Positions 33,965 to 42,779 of a DNA stretch of 64,000 nucleotides are shown piece by piece; the first letter of the stretch is position 1; each line of letters opens with the position of its first letter. Under the pieces are notes generated by a model that was given only the letters and a program-made list of their open reading frames with translations, was not told the origin of the DNA and did no database searches. Made by a program: the position numbers and the translations under genes. Origin of the DNA: Aureococcus anophagefferens (Eukaryota > Sar > Pelagophyceae > Pelagomonadales > Pelagomonadaceae); NCBI RefSeq assembly GCF_000186865.1, contig NW_008705563.1, positions 688,905 through 752,904 on the forward strand. Reading direction: 5' to 3'.

Positions 33965-35833
33965 CTACTTCTTCTTCCCGAAGAGGGGCGTGCCGACGCC
34001 GACGGCGTCGCCGTTCTTCGGCGACTCCGCGTGGTCGGCGGGCCCGTCGTCGCCGCCCTTGTTCTTCATGATGTCGGCGAGCATGGCCTCGACCTGCTTG
34101 GCGCGGCGCTCGTCGTCCTTCTTCTTCGCCGCGGCCTCCGGGTCGAGGTCCGCGAGCTCCGCGTTCTCCGTCGCGTCCTCGCGGTAACTTTTCCGCTGCT
34201 CCGCGAGCTGCTCGAGGTCGTCGGCGGTCTGGGCGCCGAGCCAGGCGAGGAAGGCGTCGCCCTCGGCCAGCGCCTCGGCCGTGGACGCCGCGCCGAAGGC
34301 GCCCGCGAGGTAGTCGCGCGCGCACAGATCGATCGCGAGGAGCTGCTTCGGCTGGTCCTCGAACGCGGGCAGCTTCTCCCCGATGAGCGCCAGCGCGCGC
34401 TGGAGCACGCCGCCCTCGTCGGCGCCGGACTCGCCCGCACCCCGCAGCAGCGCCGCGAGCGCCGGCGGCACCGCGTCCTCGTCGTCGCCGTACGTCTGGA
34501 AGTGCGGCAGGCAGTCCGCCAGAAGCCAGAGCTTGTCGTCGACGGACAGCGCCGCCGTCGTGTCGCCCAGGGGCTTCCAGAAGCCGTCGCGGGGCGTCGC
34601 CATGCCCAGGCCCTCCTTGAGCGCCTTGCGCTGCGCGCCGGAGGCCGGGTCCCAGCGGCAGGCGACGTTCGCGGAGAACTGGGCCAGGAGCGGCGTCGCG
34701 ATGACGACGGCCATGGGCTTGATGACCTCGTAGATGTCCGGGAGCATGCGCGTCGCCTGGGCCGCCAGCGCCTCGCGCCGGCCGAAGTCGGGCTCGTTGT
34801 CCTCGATGAGCTGGATGAGCCGCGTCGCGCACAATCGCTTGTCGTCCTCCTCCATGTGGTCGACGTTCCAGAGCGCGTTGTCCGCCGCGGCGGCGGCGCC
34901 CGCGCCCGCGGGCACGTCCCGCGCGCGGTCGGCCATCACCACAAAGAGGGGCGTGCCCGACGACGCCTCCTTGGCCTTCTCCTTGGCGAGCTTCGCGATG
35001 GGGTTGTTCTCCGAGCCGTCGTCGGCGTCCGAGAAGTAGTCGTAGCCCCGCAGACCCCGCCAGCCCGCGCCCCAGAGCTGCTGGGCGCGCTCGTCGTCCG
35101 TCGCGACCATGGCCGCGGCCGGCGCGCCCGCGCTGAAGTGGAAGAAGGAGCCGACGACCCAGAGCCTTTGCGCGTCGTTGTAGTCGCGCCACGTCTGCGT
35201 CTGCTGCGCCGCGTGGCCGCCCGGCGAGCAGCGCGCGGCGCTGAAGGCGACGATGGCGCGGCCGCCGGGCTTGAGCACGCGCCAGAGCTCGCGGAACGTC
35301 GCGCGGGGCGACGTCACCAGCTCCGCGGCGCTGTAGAGCACGACGGCGTCGAACGACTCGTCGGCGTACTCGAGGACGCCGCCCTCCTGGAGCACGGCGG
35401 CGGCGTCGGCCTTGACGACCTCGTTCGGCGGGAACCAGAGCTCCTCGCCGCCGCCGTCGGCGGGAATGTAGGACGCGCCGCTGCACGAGCCGTCGATCTC
35501 GAGCACCTTGCCCGCGCCGGACTCGAGGTGGCGCACGAGGTGGCCGCCGAGCGCCTCGCCGGCGGCGGCGTCGAGGATCGGCGCGCCCTCGAGGACCTCC
35601 TCGACGAGGCCCTCCTCCTTGCGGAAGCCGTCCTTGCCGTAGGGCCAGGACCGCGGCCACTTCCAGGCCGTCGCCGGTACCTTCAGTCCCGGCTCCGCCA
35701 TGGACGCGGGAATCTCGGGCATCTTGTTCGTCGTCTGCTGGAGCGGCGCACCGCGGGCCGCCGGCGCGACGGCGGCGCGGAAGCCATCGCAAACGCCGAG
35801 CGCACCGAGTGCTAGCAGTAGCTTCGTCGCCAT
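33965..35833 (-). CDS. plastid-targeted SAM methyltransferase with unknown C-terminal domain
   Basis: The ATG at 35833 (MATKLLLALGALGVCDGF) gives 622 residues with a signal peptide ending at an aromatic residue, followed by a basic Ala/Pro-rich stretch: a bipartite plastid presequence. A class I methyltransferase fold follows at about residues 75-260: VLEIDGSCSGASYIP, then LEYADESFDAVVLYSAAELV, RATFRELWRVLKPGGRAIVA. The remaining 350 residues are helical and unassigned (RMLPDIYEVIKPMAVVIATP, LGDTTAALSVDDKLWLLADC), ending in a Lys-rich tail. The first motif is not a perfect GxGxG, so catalytic competence is unproven. The substrate is unknown. Confidence 0.66.
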   Translation of the reverse strand: MATKLLLALGALGVCDGFRAAVAPAARGAPLQQTTNKMPEIPASMAEPGLKVPATAWKWPRSWPYGKDGFRKEEGLVEEVLEGAPILDAAAGEALGGHLVRHLESGAGKVLEIDGSCSGASYIPADGGGEELWFPPNEVVKADAAAVLQEGGVLEYADESFDAVVLYSAAELVTSPRATFRELWRVLKPGGRAIVAFSAARCSPGGHAAQQTQTWRDYNDAQRLWVVGSFFHFSAGAPAAAMVATDDERAQQLWGAGWRGLRGYDYFSDADDGSENNPIAKLAKEKAKEASSGTPLFVVMADRARDVPAGAGAAAAADNALWNVDHMEEDDKRLCATRLIQLIEDNEPDFGRREALAAQATRMLPDIYEVIKPMAVVIATPLLAQFSANVACRWDPASGAQRKALKEGLGMATPRDGFWKPLGDTTAALSVDDKLWLLADCLPHFQTYGDDEDAVPPALAALLRGAGESGADEGGVLQRALALIGEKLPAFEDQPKQLLAIDLCARDYLAGAFGAASTAEALAEGDAFLAWLGAQTADDLEQLAEQRKSYREDATENAELADLDPEAAAKKKDDERRAKQVEAMLADIMKNKGGDDGPADHAESPKNGDAVGVGTPLFGKKK

Positions 35834-35922
35834 GCTCGTCGCAGATCTCAATGTGCAACCCAGCACATCGACTGAGTCGAGGCCGCCGGGGGTCTGTCGA
35901 CGTCGATGTTACGCCCGCCGAG

Positions 35923-36684
35923 CTACATGGCGGGCTGGGGCGCGTAGCCCGGGTTCTCGCGGAAGAACGTGTCGACGCGGGACCGCGCCGCCGCGCTCTC
36001 GCGGATCCACTTGCGGAGGTGGGGCTCCGCGGCGGCGAAGTCGTCGACGCCGAAGGCGCTCGCGAAGGCCGCGCGGTCCGGCGTCGCCCGGAGGAGGACC
36101 TTGGCGAGCTCGCGGAAGAACTGGCTGTTGTAGGGCGCGCAGGTCTCGAGGTAGGACGCCGTGACGCTCTTCGAGAGCGGCTCGTCCGCGCCCTCGGCGA
36201 GCGCGCGCTCGAAGGCGCGCGCCACGAGCTGCGCGATGCGGTTCACCCAGAAGAGCGCGCGCGCGGCCGAGTCCTTGGACGAGTCGGCGCTGTCGAGGAT
36301 GCCGCAGATGTCCTTCTTGGACACTGCGCGGATCCAGCCGCGCGCTTCGCGGTGCTGCGGCGACCGGGCGCGCGCGCGCGCCTTCGACGCGGAGAGCCGC
36401 AGCTTCTTCGCGTTCGAGCGAATGTCCGACGCCGCGGCCTTCTCGTAGAGGACGCCGAAGGCGCGGAAGGCCGGCAGCAGCGACTCGAGGCCTTCCGCGT
36501 AGAGGTCCGTGTCGAACGAGACGAGGCTCGTCGACCGTTTCAGGAGAGCGCCGGAAGTCTGTAACGCAGCTATTCCTTCGTTTGTCCCGGGCGCGACTCT
36601 GACTGTTGGTTCGTTGACGAAGCGTCGCCCGAGGGCCGCGATTAAGGCGGCGATGAGTGCGATATTGTAGCGAGCGATGAACAT
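35923..36684 (-). CDS. glycolipid-transfer-protein (GLTP) fold protein
   Basis: The ATG at 36684 gives 253 residues with a short hydrophobic N terminus (NIALIAALIAALG). The GLTP fold covers about residues 48-245. The headgroup-binding residues of the family are visible: the Asp, Asn and Lys of SDIRSNAKKL (human GLTP Asp48, Asn52, Lys55) and the Trp of ALFWVNRIAQLV (Trp96). The invariant ceramide-contacting His (human His140, in 'Y-H-G-W') aligns with Asn in CAPYNSQFF (codon at 36127-36129). GLTP proteins shuttle glycosphingolipids or ceramide-1-phosphate between membranes. The long frame running on upstream to 38670 is the antisense shadow of the next gene. A membrane-anchored, altered-specificity variant is inferred. 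Confidence 0.78.
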   Translation of the reverse strand: MFIARYNIALIAALIAALGRRFVNEPTVRVAPGTNEGIAALQTSGALLKRSTSLVSFDTDLYAEGLESLLPAFRAFGVLYEKAAASDIRSNAKKLRLSASKARARARSPQHREARGWIRAVSKKDICGILDSADSSKDSAARALFWVNRIAQLVARAFERALAEGADEPLSKSVTASYLETCAPYNSQFFRELAKVLLRATPDRAAFASAFGVDDFAAAEPHLRKWIRESAAARSRVDTFFRENPGYAPQPAM

Positions 36685-36915
36685 CTTTTCCGCTATTTTT
36701 GATGGGTGTTTGCGTCGCGTACGAGGGCAACGACCAGACGAGGGTGTGACCGACGTCGAGGCGTCGAGATTAAGCGCGACGAGACGACGAGTCGGCGCCG
36801 ACAAGTGAGAACACCTCGACAGCTTAATTAAACCGAGGGCTTTGCAAATCTGCCACAGTCCACAAACCGACGACGGGCAGCGATTGCCCGCTTCGGACGG
36901 CGGCGCGCGCACGCG

Positions 36916-39900
36916 ATGGAGCAAGTCGCCGCAGTCGCCGCGCGCGAGGATTCCGTCGCCATGGAGGAGGAGGACGCGCCCGTCGACGCGGACCAGCGTA
37001 TGCCGGACAAGGACGACGTAGCAGCCCGCGAAAGCGAGGAGCCCGAAGCGCAAGAAACCAAGGAGGAAACGCCGCCCAACGGCCACACACAGGCGCCCGC
37101 GCCGGCGGCCTGCGACGACCTCAACCCCGAGGAGGAGGCGGCCGCGCCGGTGCCCGCCGTCGTCGCCGAGGCCGAGGCGCCCCGGTCCCCCGAGGCCGCG
37201 GCGCCGGCGAGCGCCGACGAGGTCTGGGTCGACGACGGCCATTCGCCGCCGGGCATCGACCTCCAGCCGCCGCCCGACGAGCTCGAGGCGAGCTCGCCGC
37301 GGAGCAGCTTCTCCGGGGCGCTGTCGCCCGCGCGGTCCGCCTACGGCGGCGGCGACGCGGCGTCGGACGACGACGGCGCCGCGTCGGACGACGACTCGGG
37401 CGCCGAGGACAGCGACGGCGCGGAGAGCGGCAGCGACGGGTCCTACGACGGCGAGGACTACGGGCGCTTCGGGTTCCGCGGCGAGTCCTACGAGGTCGTG
37501 CTCGCGGAGCCGCGCCTGGGCATGACGCTCGAGAACGTGCTGGAGCAGACCGTCGTGCACGACGTCGACGCGGGCGGCGCCGCGGCCGCGGCGGGCATGC
37601 GCCGCGGCGCGCTGCTCGTGGCCATCGGCGGCGAGTCGACGTTCGGGCTGCTCCACGACGAGGTCATCGACCGCCTGCGCCAGCCGCGGCGGCCCCTCGT
37701 GCTGACGGTGCGCGACGTGCCCGAGGACGCGTTGGAGGCGCGGCGATCTGAAGCTAGAACATATGCCATGGCCGCGCGGGGCCCGACGCAAACCGGCGAC
37801 GACCGGCTCGAGGCCGCGGGGCCCCTCGTCGCCGCCGCCGCCGCGGCGCTGCGCGACGCGCGGTTCCTGCCCAGGCCCGACGTCTCGCAGATTTCCTCGC
37901 CGCCGCCGCCGCCGAGTCTGAAGGCGCCGATCGCGACGCCGCCCAAGTCGCCCGACGCGGCGGCGGCGCGCTACTTCGGGGACGTCGACGACGACGACGA
38001 CGAGAGCGACGACACGGACGACGAGTCCGCGAAGCTCCGGCGGCCCAAACCCTACGCGGTGGCTTTGGAGGAGTGCGGCGCGGCGCTCGCCGCGTTGGAC
38101 GACGCGTGCGCGCGGCCGACGCGGTCCGGCCGCGCCGCGCGCCGGGCGCTGCGGGTCTGCGAGGACGCGCTGGCGTCGGGCTTGTGCGCCGCCGTGGAGT
38201 GCGCGGAGCCCGCGCGATTGGGCGGCGGCGACGGCCTCCCGGGCCGCCGGGGCCCGCGGCCCGGCCAGGCGGGCCACCCGGCGGCGGACACGGACGACGA
38301 CGCGCGGCTGGCGCAGCTCGCCGTGGACTGCGCCGCGCTGGCCGGCGGCGGCGACGGCGCCGCGCTCGAGCGCTGGGCGGCGGTCGCGGCCGCGGGCTGC
38401 GGCGACGGCCGGTCCGCGGCCGTGTGCGCGTCCCGCCGCGCCGCGCGGCTCCTCGCGCGGCTCGCGCGGGGCGCGCGCACGCGGCCCAAGGCCGCGGCGG
38501 CGACGGTGTTGAAGGTCGTCGTGCGCCTCGCGGCCGCGGGCTGCGGCGAGCGCGCCGCGCCGCGCGCGTACCCCGGCGCGGCCGCGCAGGCGGGCGCCGC
38601 GCCGCCGCGGAGCGCCGCGGCCGCCGTCAACGCCGCCGCGGCCTGCTGCGCCGTCGCGCCGGCGGCCCACGGCGCCCTGCCCGAGCGGCTCCGGCCCCTC
38701 GTGCGNNNNNNNNNNNNNNNNNNNNNNNNNNNNNNNNNNNNNNNNNNNNNNNNNNGCGCCGGGGCGCGCTCGACGCGTGCCTCGCGCTCGCGGCCGCGCT
38801 GCCCGCGACGTTAGAGGCGTCGCGCGCGGGCTCGGCGCTGTCCCGCGCCGAGGAGGTGCATTTATTGCACTGCAAGCTCATGCCCGTGGCGACGGCGCTC
38901 GCCGAGGACGCCGCGCCCGAGGTCCGCGCGGCGGCCGCGCGGCGCGCGGGCGCGCTCTGCGACGCCTTCGGGCCGAAGCGGTCGGCGATCCTGGTCGACG
39001 AGGTCCACTCGTTGGTGGAGGACGCGGACGTGCGCGTGCGCTGCGCCGCCGCGCGGGCCCTGCCGGCCGTCGCGCGCGCGGCGCTCCGGGGCGCCGCGTC
39101 GTCGGGCGACGCGTTGGGGCTTTTGACGCCCGCGGCGACGCGCCTCGCGTCGGACCCGAACGCCGACGCGCGGGCGGCGCTGGCCGCCGCCGTCGGTGGG
39201 TTCCTCGACATGCTCTGCGCCGACGTCCTGGGCGGCGCGGCGCCGCCGCCGGCCCCCGCGGCGGCGGAGAAGAGCGACGACAGCGACGACGACGGCGGCG
39301 AGACGAGCGCTTTAGACCGCGCCATTTTTCCCTTATTGCTCATCTTGGTCAACGACGAGGTGCCCGACGTGGCCTGCACGGCGCTCCGGGCTTTGGCGAG
39401 CGCCGGGGGGGACGAGCGGTTGGACGCGCGGTGCGCCGGGCTGCGCGCGCTCCTCGAACACCACCACGTCGCCAAGCTCGTGCTGAGCCTCCAGGATTTG
39501 GCGACGAGCCGCCACTGGCGCGTGCGCGCCGCGGCCGTCGCCGTGGTCCCGGCGCTGGCGCCCTGCTGCGCGGCGGACCGCGCGCTGCGGAACCTGTCGA
39601 ATTTGGCGAACGGCCTCTCGTTCGACGTCGTCGACGAGGTGCGCCGCGCGGCCGCGCGCGCGCTGTGCGCCACGGCGCGCGCGGCGGCGGCGCTCGACGC
39701 GCGCGACGGCGCCGCGGGGGGCGAGCCGCCGGCGACGGCGGCGCGCTGGCTCGACGCCGTGGTCCTGCCGGAGCTCCACCGGTTGGGCACGTCGCCGCGG
39801 CAGCGCGACCGGAAGCTGGCGCTCGTGCTGGCGCTGGATTTGGCCGGCGTGCTCGGCGCGCTGCCTCCGGAGCCGGCGGACCGCGCGCGCGCGGCCGCGG

Positions 39901-40142
39901 CGGCGCTCGCCATGTCCGCGGCGCTGGACGCGCAGCCGGTCGTCCGCCTCGGAGCCGCGCGGCTCCTCGCGACGCCCCATTTTGCGAGCCCCGGCGACCG
40001 CCGGCTGGCGCTCGACGCCGCGACGCGCCTCGGCGACGACGGCGACCCGGACGTGGCCCGCGAGGCGAAAATCGCGAGCAAGGTCCTCTCGCGGCGGAAG
40101 AAGGACCCGCTCGCCGCGGCCCTCGCGAACCTCGCGGTCTAG
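36916..40142 (+). CDS. PDZ domain plus HEAT-repeat protein, broken by an assembly gap
   Basis: The first part (from ATG 36916) has an acidic, disordered N terminus, a PDZ domain at about residues 193-272 (VVLAEPRLGMTLENVLEQTV, HDVDAGGAAAAAGMRRGALL, VAIGGESTFGLL) and an Ala-rich helical region. After the 50-N gap, a second open frame (from 38756 to a stop at 40142) is made of HEAT repeats (LMPVATALAEDAAPEVRAAA, VDEVHSLVEDADVRVRCAAA, AIFPLLLILVNDEVPDVACT, HWRVRAAAVAVVPALA), similar to PP2A/PP4 regulatory scaffolds. The two frames differ, so the true gap length is not 50 or an intron is hidden. That they form one gene is inferred from strand, composition and repeat-like Ala-rich helices on both sides. 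Confidence 0.65.
38706..38755. other. assembly gap (50 N)
   Basis: Fifty undetermined bases interrupt a coding region. The reading frame before the gap (codons starting at positions 1 mod 3) does not match the frame after it (0 mod 3), so the gap size is nominal or an intron lies here. Confidence 0.98.
40103..40140 (+). repeat. direct repeat copy A (last codons of the HEAT gene)
   Basis: The last 28 bp before the stop of the HEAT-repeat gene (40113-40140) recur with a single mismatch at 42735-42762; a looser match starts at GGACCC at 40103 and 42725. Both copies translate to a DP-x-AAALA-x-LAV segment. Confidence 0.75.
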
Positions 40143-40285
40143 TCGCATAGCCCGCCGGCTGGGGTGCGTTAAACCCCGCTTCAACTTACATCTTGCGGGT
40201 CCACTCGTCCCGCGTCGCCGCGCTGGCGAAGCCGTGCGAGGACCTCGAGAAGGAGGTCCGCAACGGCGCGCTGCTCTAGATAACG

Positions 40286-42568
40286 CTACCACAATATAAA
40301 GTCGCTCCGGCTCGCGATCGCGACGCTACAGGCCGGGCACGACTCGACCTTCGCGGCGCAGGCGGGGCAGAGGCACGCGTGCGTGCACGGGAGGAGGACG
40401 ACGGAACGCGGAGCGCCAAAGCATACGACGCAGCTCGTCGCGTCTTCGAGGGTCGCCTTGAGCTCCGCGGCCTCGTCGCGGAGGTCGGAGAGCGCCGCGC
40501 CCGCCTCGGCGCGCGCCAGGACGCCGTGGGCGTTGGGGCGATTCAACACGCGCGAAAACTCACCGATCCGCGCCTGGAGCTCGTCGCGGCTGAGCCGCAG
40601 GCGGTCGCCGCGCGCGGTCCGCTCCTCGAGCTCGCGCTCGAGGTCGACGATGCGCTTCTCCAGCGCAAGGGTCTTCGCCTTGTGGGCGGCGACCTCCGCC
40701 GCGGCCCTCGCCGCCGCGACGGCGGCTTCGTTGTCGGCGTTATTCCACGTGAGTTTTTTCAGCGCCAGCGTAGCCATCGACTTGACCGCGTCGCTGCCGT
40801 CCCGTTCGAGCGCGACGAGCGGAGCGACGCCCCCGGCCTTGGCGACGGCGACTTGGCCTTCTCGTTCTATTGACAGACTCCCCAGCGTAGCAGCGGCATC
40901 CTCCTTGGTATAATCACTACCGGCGCTCAGAACGGCGAGCAGCGGCGGAATGCAGCCCGCTTCGACGATCTCGACCCGATGCTTTTCGATCAGGCACAAG
41001 CCTCGTAAGACAGCCACTGCCGAGACGGCGCCGTCGGTGCGTACCATTGCAACAAGCAGTGGGATCGCGCCGAGCGCCACGGCGGAGTCCTTCGCGTCGT
41101 TCCTGTCCCAAAGTATGTTCTCAATTGCTCCGCAGGCGTTCTCCTTGGCTCGGCCCCTACCCTCTCGTAGCAGGGCGACGAGAGGAGGAAGCGCATGGGC
41201 CTGGATGCAAGCGACTCCGGCCTCTTGTATAACGGTCATGTCGCACAAGATCCCCGCCGCGTGTTCCCGCATGACGTCGTTGCCGTCGCGTAGCACTGCG
41301 ACGAGCGGCGGAACTGAGCCGGCCTCGAACATTGCGATTCGGTGCGCGTCGTCGATGTGCGCGAGGTGAAACGCCGCGCGCAAGGCCTTCTCCTTGGCCA
41401 CGCGGCTGTTGCTCAGGCTCACGACGGCCACCAGGGCAGGAATGCCGCCGGCCTCGACGATAGCGACCGCGACGTCGGGCTTGCACGCGAGGTTCGCCAG
41501 CGCCCCGGACGCCTTCTCCTGAACGAGGCCGCTGACGCGCAGGAGATCAACAAGTGCGGGGATGCCACCGGCTTGGTGGATGGCGATCTTGCACTCGTCA
41601 TTCACGGACAGGTTCCAAAGCGCGCCCGCGGCGCGAATCTTGAAGGCGTCGCGATCGTGGCGCGCGAGCGAGACAAGCGGTGGGATTCCGCCCGCCGTGT
41701 GAATAAGGACGCGGTTCTCGACGTTTATTGATAGGCACTGCACAGCCCCCGCAGCTTGCCCCTTCGTGGCATCGTGCTCATCGCTCAAGGCTGCGCAAAG
41801 GAGCGGAATGCCGCCGGCCGCCGCGATGTCGATCCGACAGTTGTCGTTGTCCGAGAGGCTCCAGAGAATCCCGGCGGCTTTCGCCTTGTCGATGCCGTCG
41901 TGCAAGCAAGCGACGAGCGGCAAGATCGCGCCGGCCGCCGCGATGGCGACCCTGCATTCCTTTTTTGTGGAGCCCCCCCCCCAGGCGAGATTCGATAACG
42001 CCCCGAATGCCTCGTGCTTCGAGCGTTTGCTCCCGCAACGGAGAAGATCCACGAGCGCGGCGATTCCACCTTCCTCGCGAATGGTCACTTTGTTAGTATT
42101 CAACACTGAGAGGCTCCACAGTGCCGAAGCGGCGAAGCGCTTGCCGTCATCGTTGCCGTTCTTGACGAGCGCAACAAGCGCCGGGATCCCGCCGGCCGAT
42201 GCGACGGCCACCGCATTGTCCTTGTTAAGACTGAGGTTGCGCAGCGCCCCCGCGGCTTTGAACTGTTCGAGGGCGCTCCCCGCGCGCACGAGAGAAATCA
42301 GCGGCGAGATCGCCCCGGCCTCGGCGATCACGACTTTGTAGCCGTCGTTCACCGAGATGTTCCAGAGCGCTGCGGCGGCCACCGACTTGGCGTCATCACT
42401 ACCATCGCGCAGCACGCTGATTAGTGCCGGTATGGCTCCGGCATCGACGACGGAGCCGAGGTCGGCTTCCTCCGCCGACAGAATGCGCAGCGCTTCCGCG
42501 GCCCGCTGCGCCGTCTGCGGTTTTGCGAGGGCGCGAACGTGCGCAGTGATGCTCGCCGGGTCCGGCAT
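40286..42568 (-). CDS. armadillo-repeat protein with C-terminal coiled coil and RING finger
   Basis: The ATG at 42568 (MPDPASITAHVRALAKPQ) gives 760 residues; the open frame upstream starts only at a non-ATG codon. About 14 armadillo repeats of 41-42 residues run to residue 610 (AGAIPALISVLRDGSDDAKS, AAAALWNISVNDGYKVVIAE, AGGIPALVALVKNGNDDGKR and so on). A coiled coil follows at 620-690 (ALEKRIVDLERELEERTARG), then a C3HC4 RING at the end (CVVCFGAPRSVVLLPCTHAC, then CPACAAKVESCPAC). The architecture resembles plant ARM-repeat ubiquitin ligases, with the RING placed at the C terminus in the style of MGRN1/IAP rings. It probably ubiquitinates partners held by the ARM solenoid. Its GC content is moderately below that of its neighbours. 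Confidence 0.86.
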   Translation of the reverse strand: MPDPASITAHVRALAKPQTAQRAAEALRILSAEEADLGSVVDAGAIPALISVLRDGSDDAKSVAAAALWNISVNDGYKVVIAEAGAISPLISLVRAGSALEQFKAAGALRNLSLNKDNAVAVASAGGIPALVALVKNGNDDGKRFAASALWSLSVLNTNKVTIREEGGIAALVDLLRCGSKRSKHEAFGALSNLAWGGGSTKKECRVAIAAAGAILPLVACLHDGIDKAKAAGILWSLSDNDNCRIDIAAAGGIPLLCAALSDEHDATKGQAAGAVQCLSINVENRVLIHTAGGIPPLVSLARHDRDAFKIRAAGALWNLSVNDECKIAIHQAGGIPALVDLLRVSGLVQEKASGALANLACKPDVAVAIVEAGGIPALVAVVSLSNSRVAKEKALRAAFHLAHIDDAHRIAMFEAGSVPPLVAVLRDGNDVMREHAAGILCDMTVIQEAGVACIQAHALPPLVALLREGRGRAKENACGAIENILWDRNDAKDSAVALGAIPLLVAMVRTDGAVSAVAVLRGLCLIEKHRVEIVEAGCIPPLLAVLSAGSDYTKEDAAATLGSLSIEREGQVAVAKAGGVAPLVALERDGSDAVKSMATLALKKLTWNNADNEAAVAAARAAAEVAAHKAKTLALEKRIVDLERELEERTARGDRLRLSRDELQARIGEFSRVLNRPNAHGVLARAEAGAALSDLRDEAAELKATLEDATSCVVCFGAPRSVVLLPCTHACLCPACAAKVESCPACSVAIASRSDFILW

Positions 42569-42724
42569 GATCACCGACTCGTTGGCGACGCGTGCGCGGC
42601 GCTGCAGGACCCCGACCGACCGTCGCGCGTCGCTCAGCAGTCTCCTAGCACGAACGAGCGCCCATGCCCGACCGGAGCTCAGGCCGGTCTTTCCCTGCAA
42701 CTTGCACTCGCGGCGTTTGAAGGT

Positions 42725-42762
42725 GGACCCCCGCGCCGCGGCCCTCGCGGACCTCGCGGTCT
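42725..42762 (+). repeat. direct repeat copy B (remnant of HEAT-gene 3' end)
   Basis: This copy lies between the 5' end of the ARM/RING gene and the 3' end of the O-fucosyltransferase-like gene. It translates to VDPRAAALADLAV, against KDPLAAALANLAV at the end of the HEAT gene. It has no stop codon at the equivalent position and no flanking HEAT sequence, so it is a remnant rather than an exon. Confidence 0.7.
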
Positions 42763-42779
42763 CGGCTGCGATTCTACTA

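Noticed and set aside
36685..38670. Long minus-strand open frame continuous with the GLTP-like gene
   Set aside because: It is the antisense of the PDZ gene in GC-rich DNA, is made of Arg/Gly-rich low-complexity sequence, and the GLTP fold begins only at the ATG at 36684.
40180..40280. Coding-looking tail ending in a stop after the HEAT gene
   Set aside because: The plus-strand frame here gives about 27 charged residues but has no start, splice link or homology that I can see; it may be a 3' UTR or a decayed exon.
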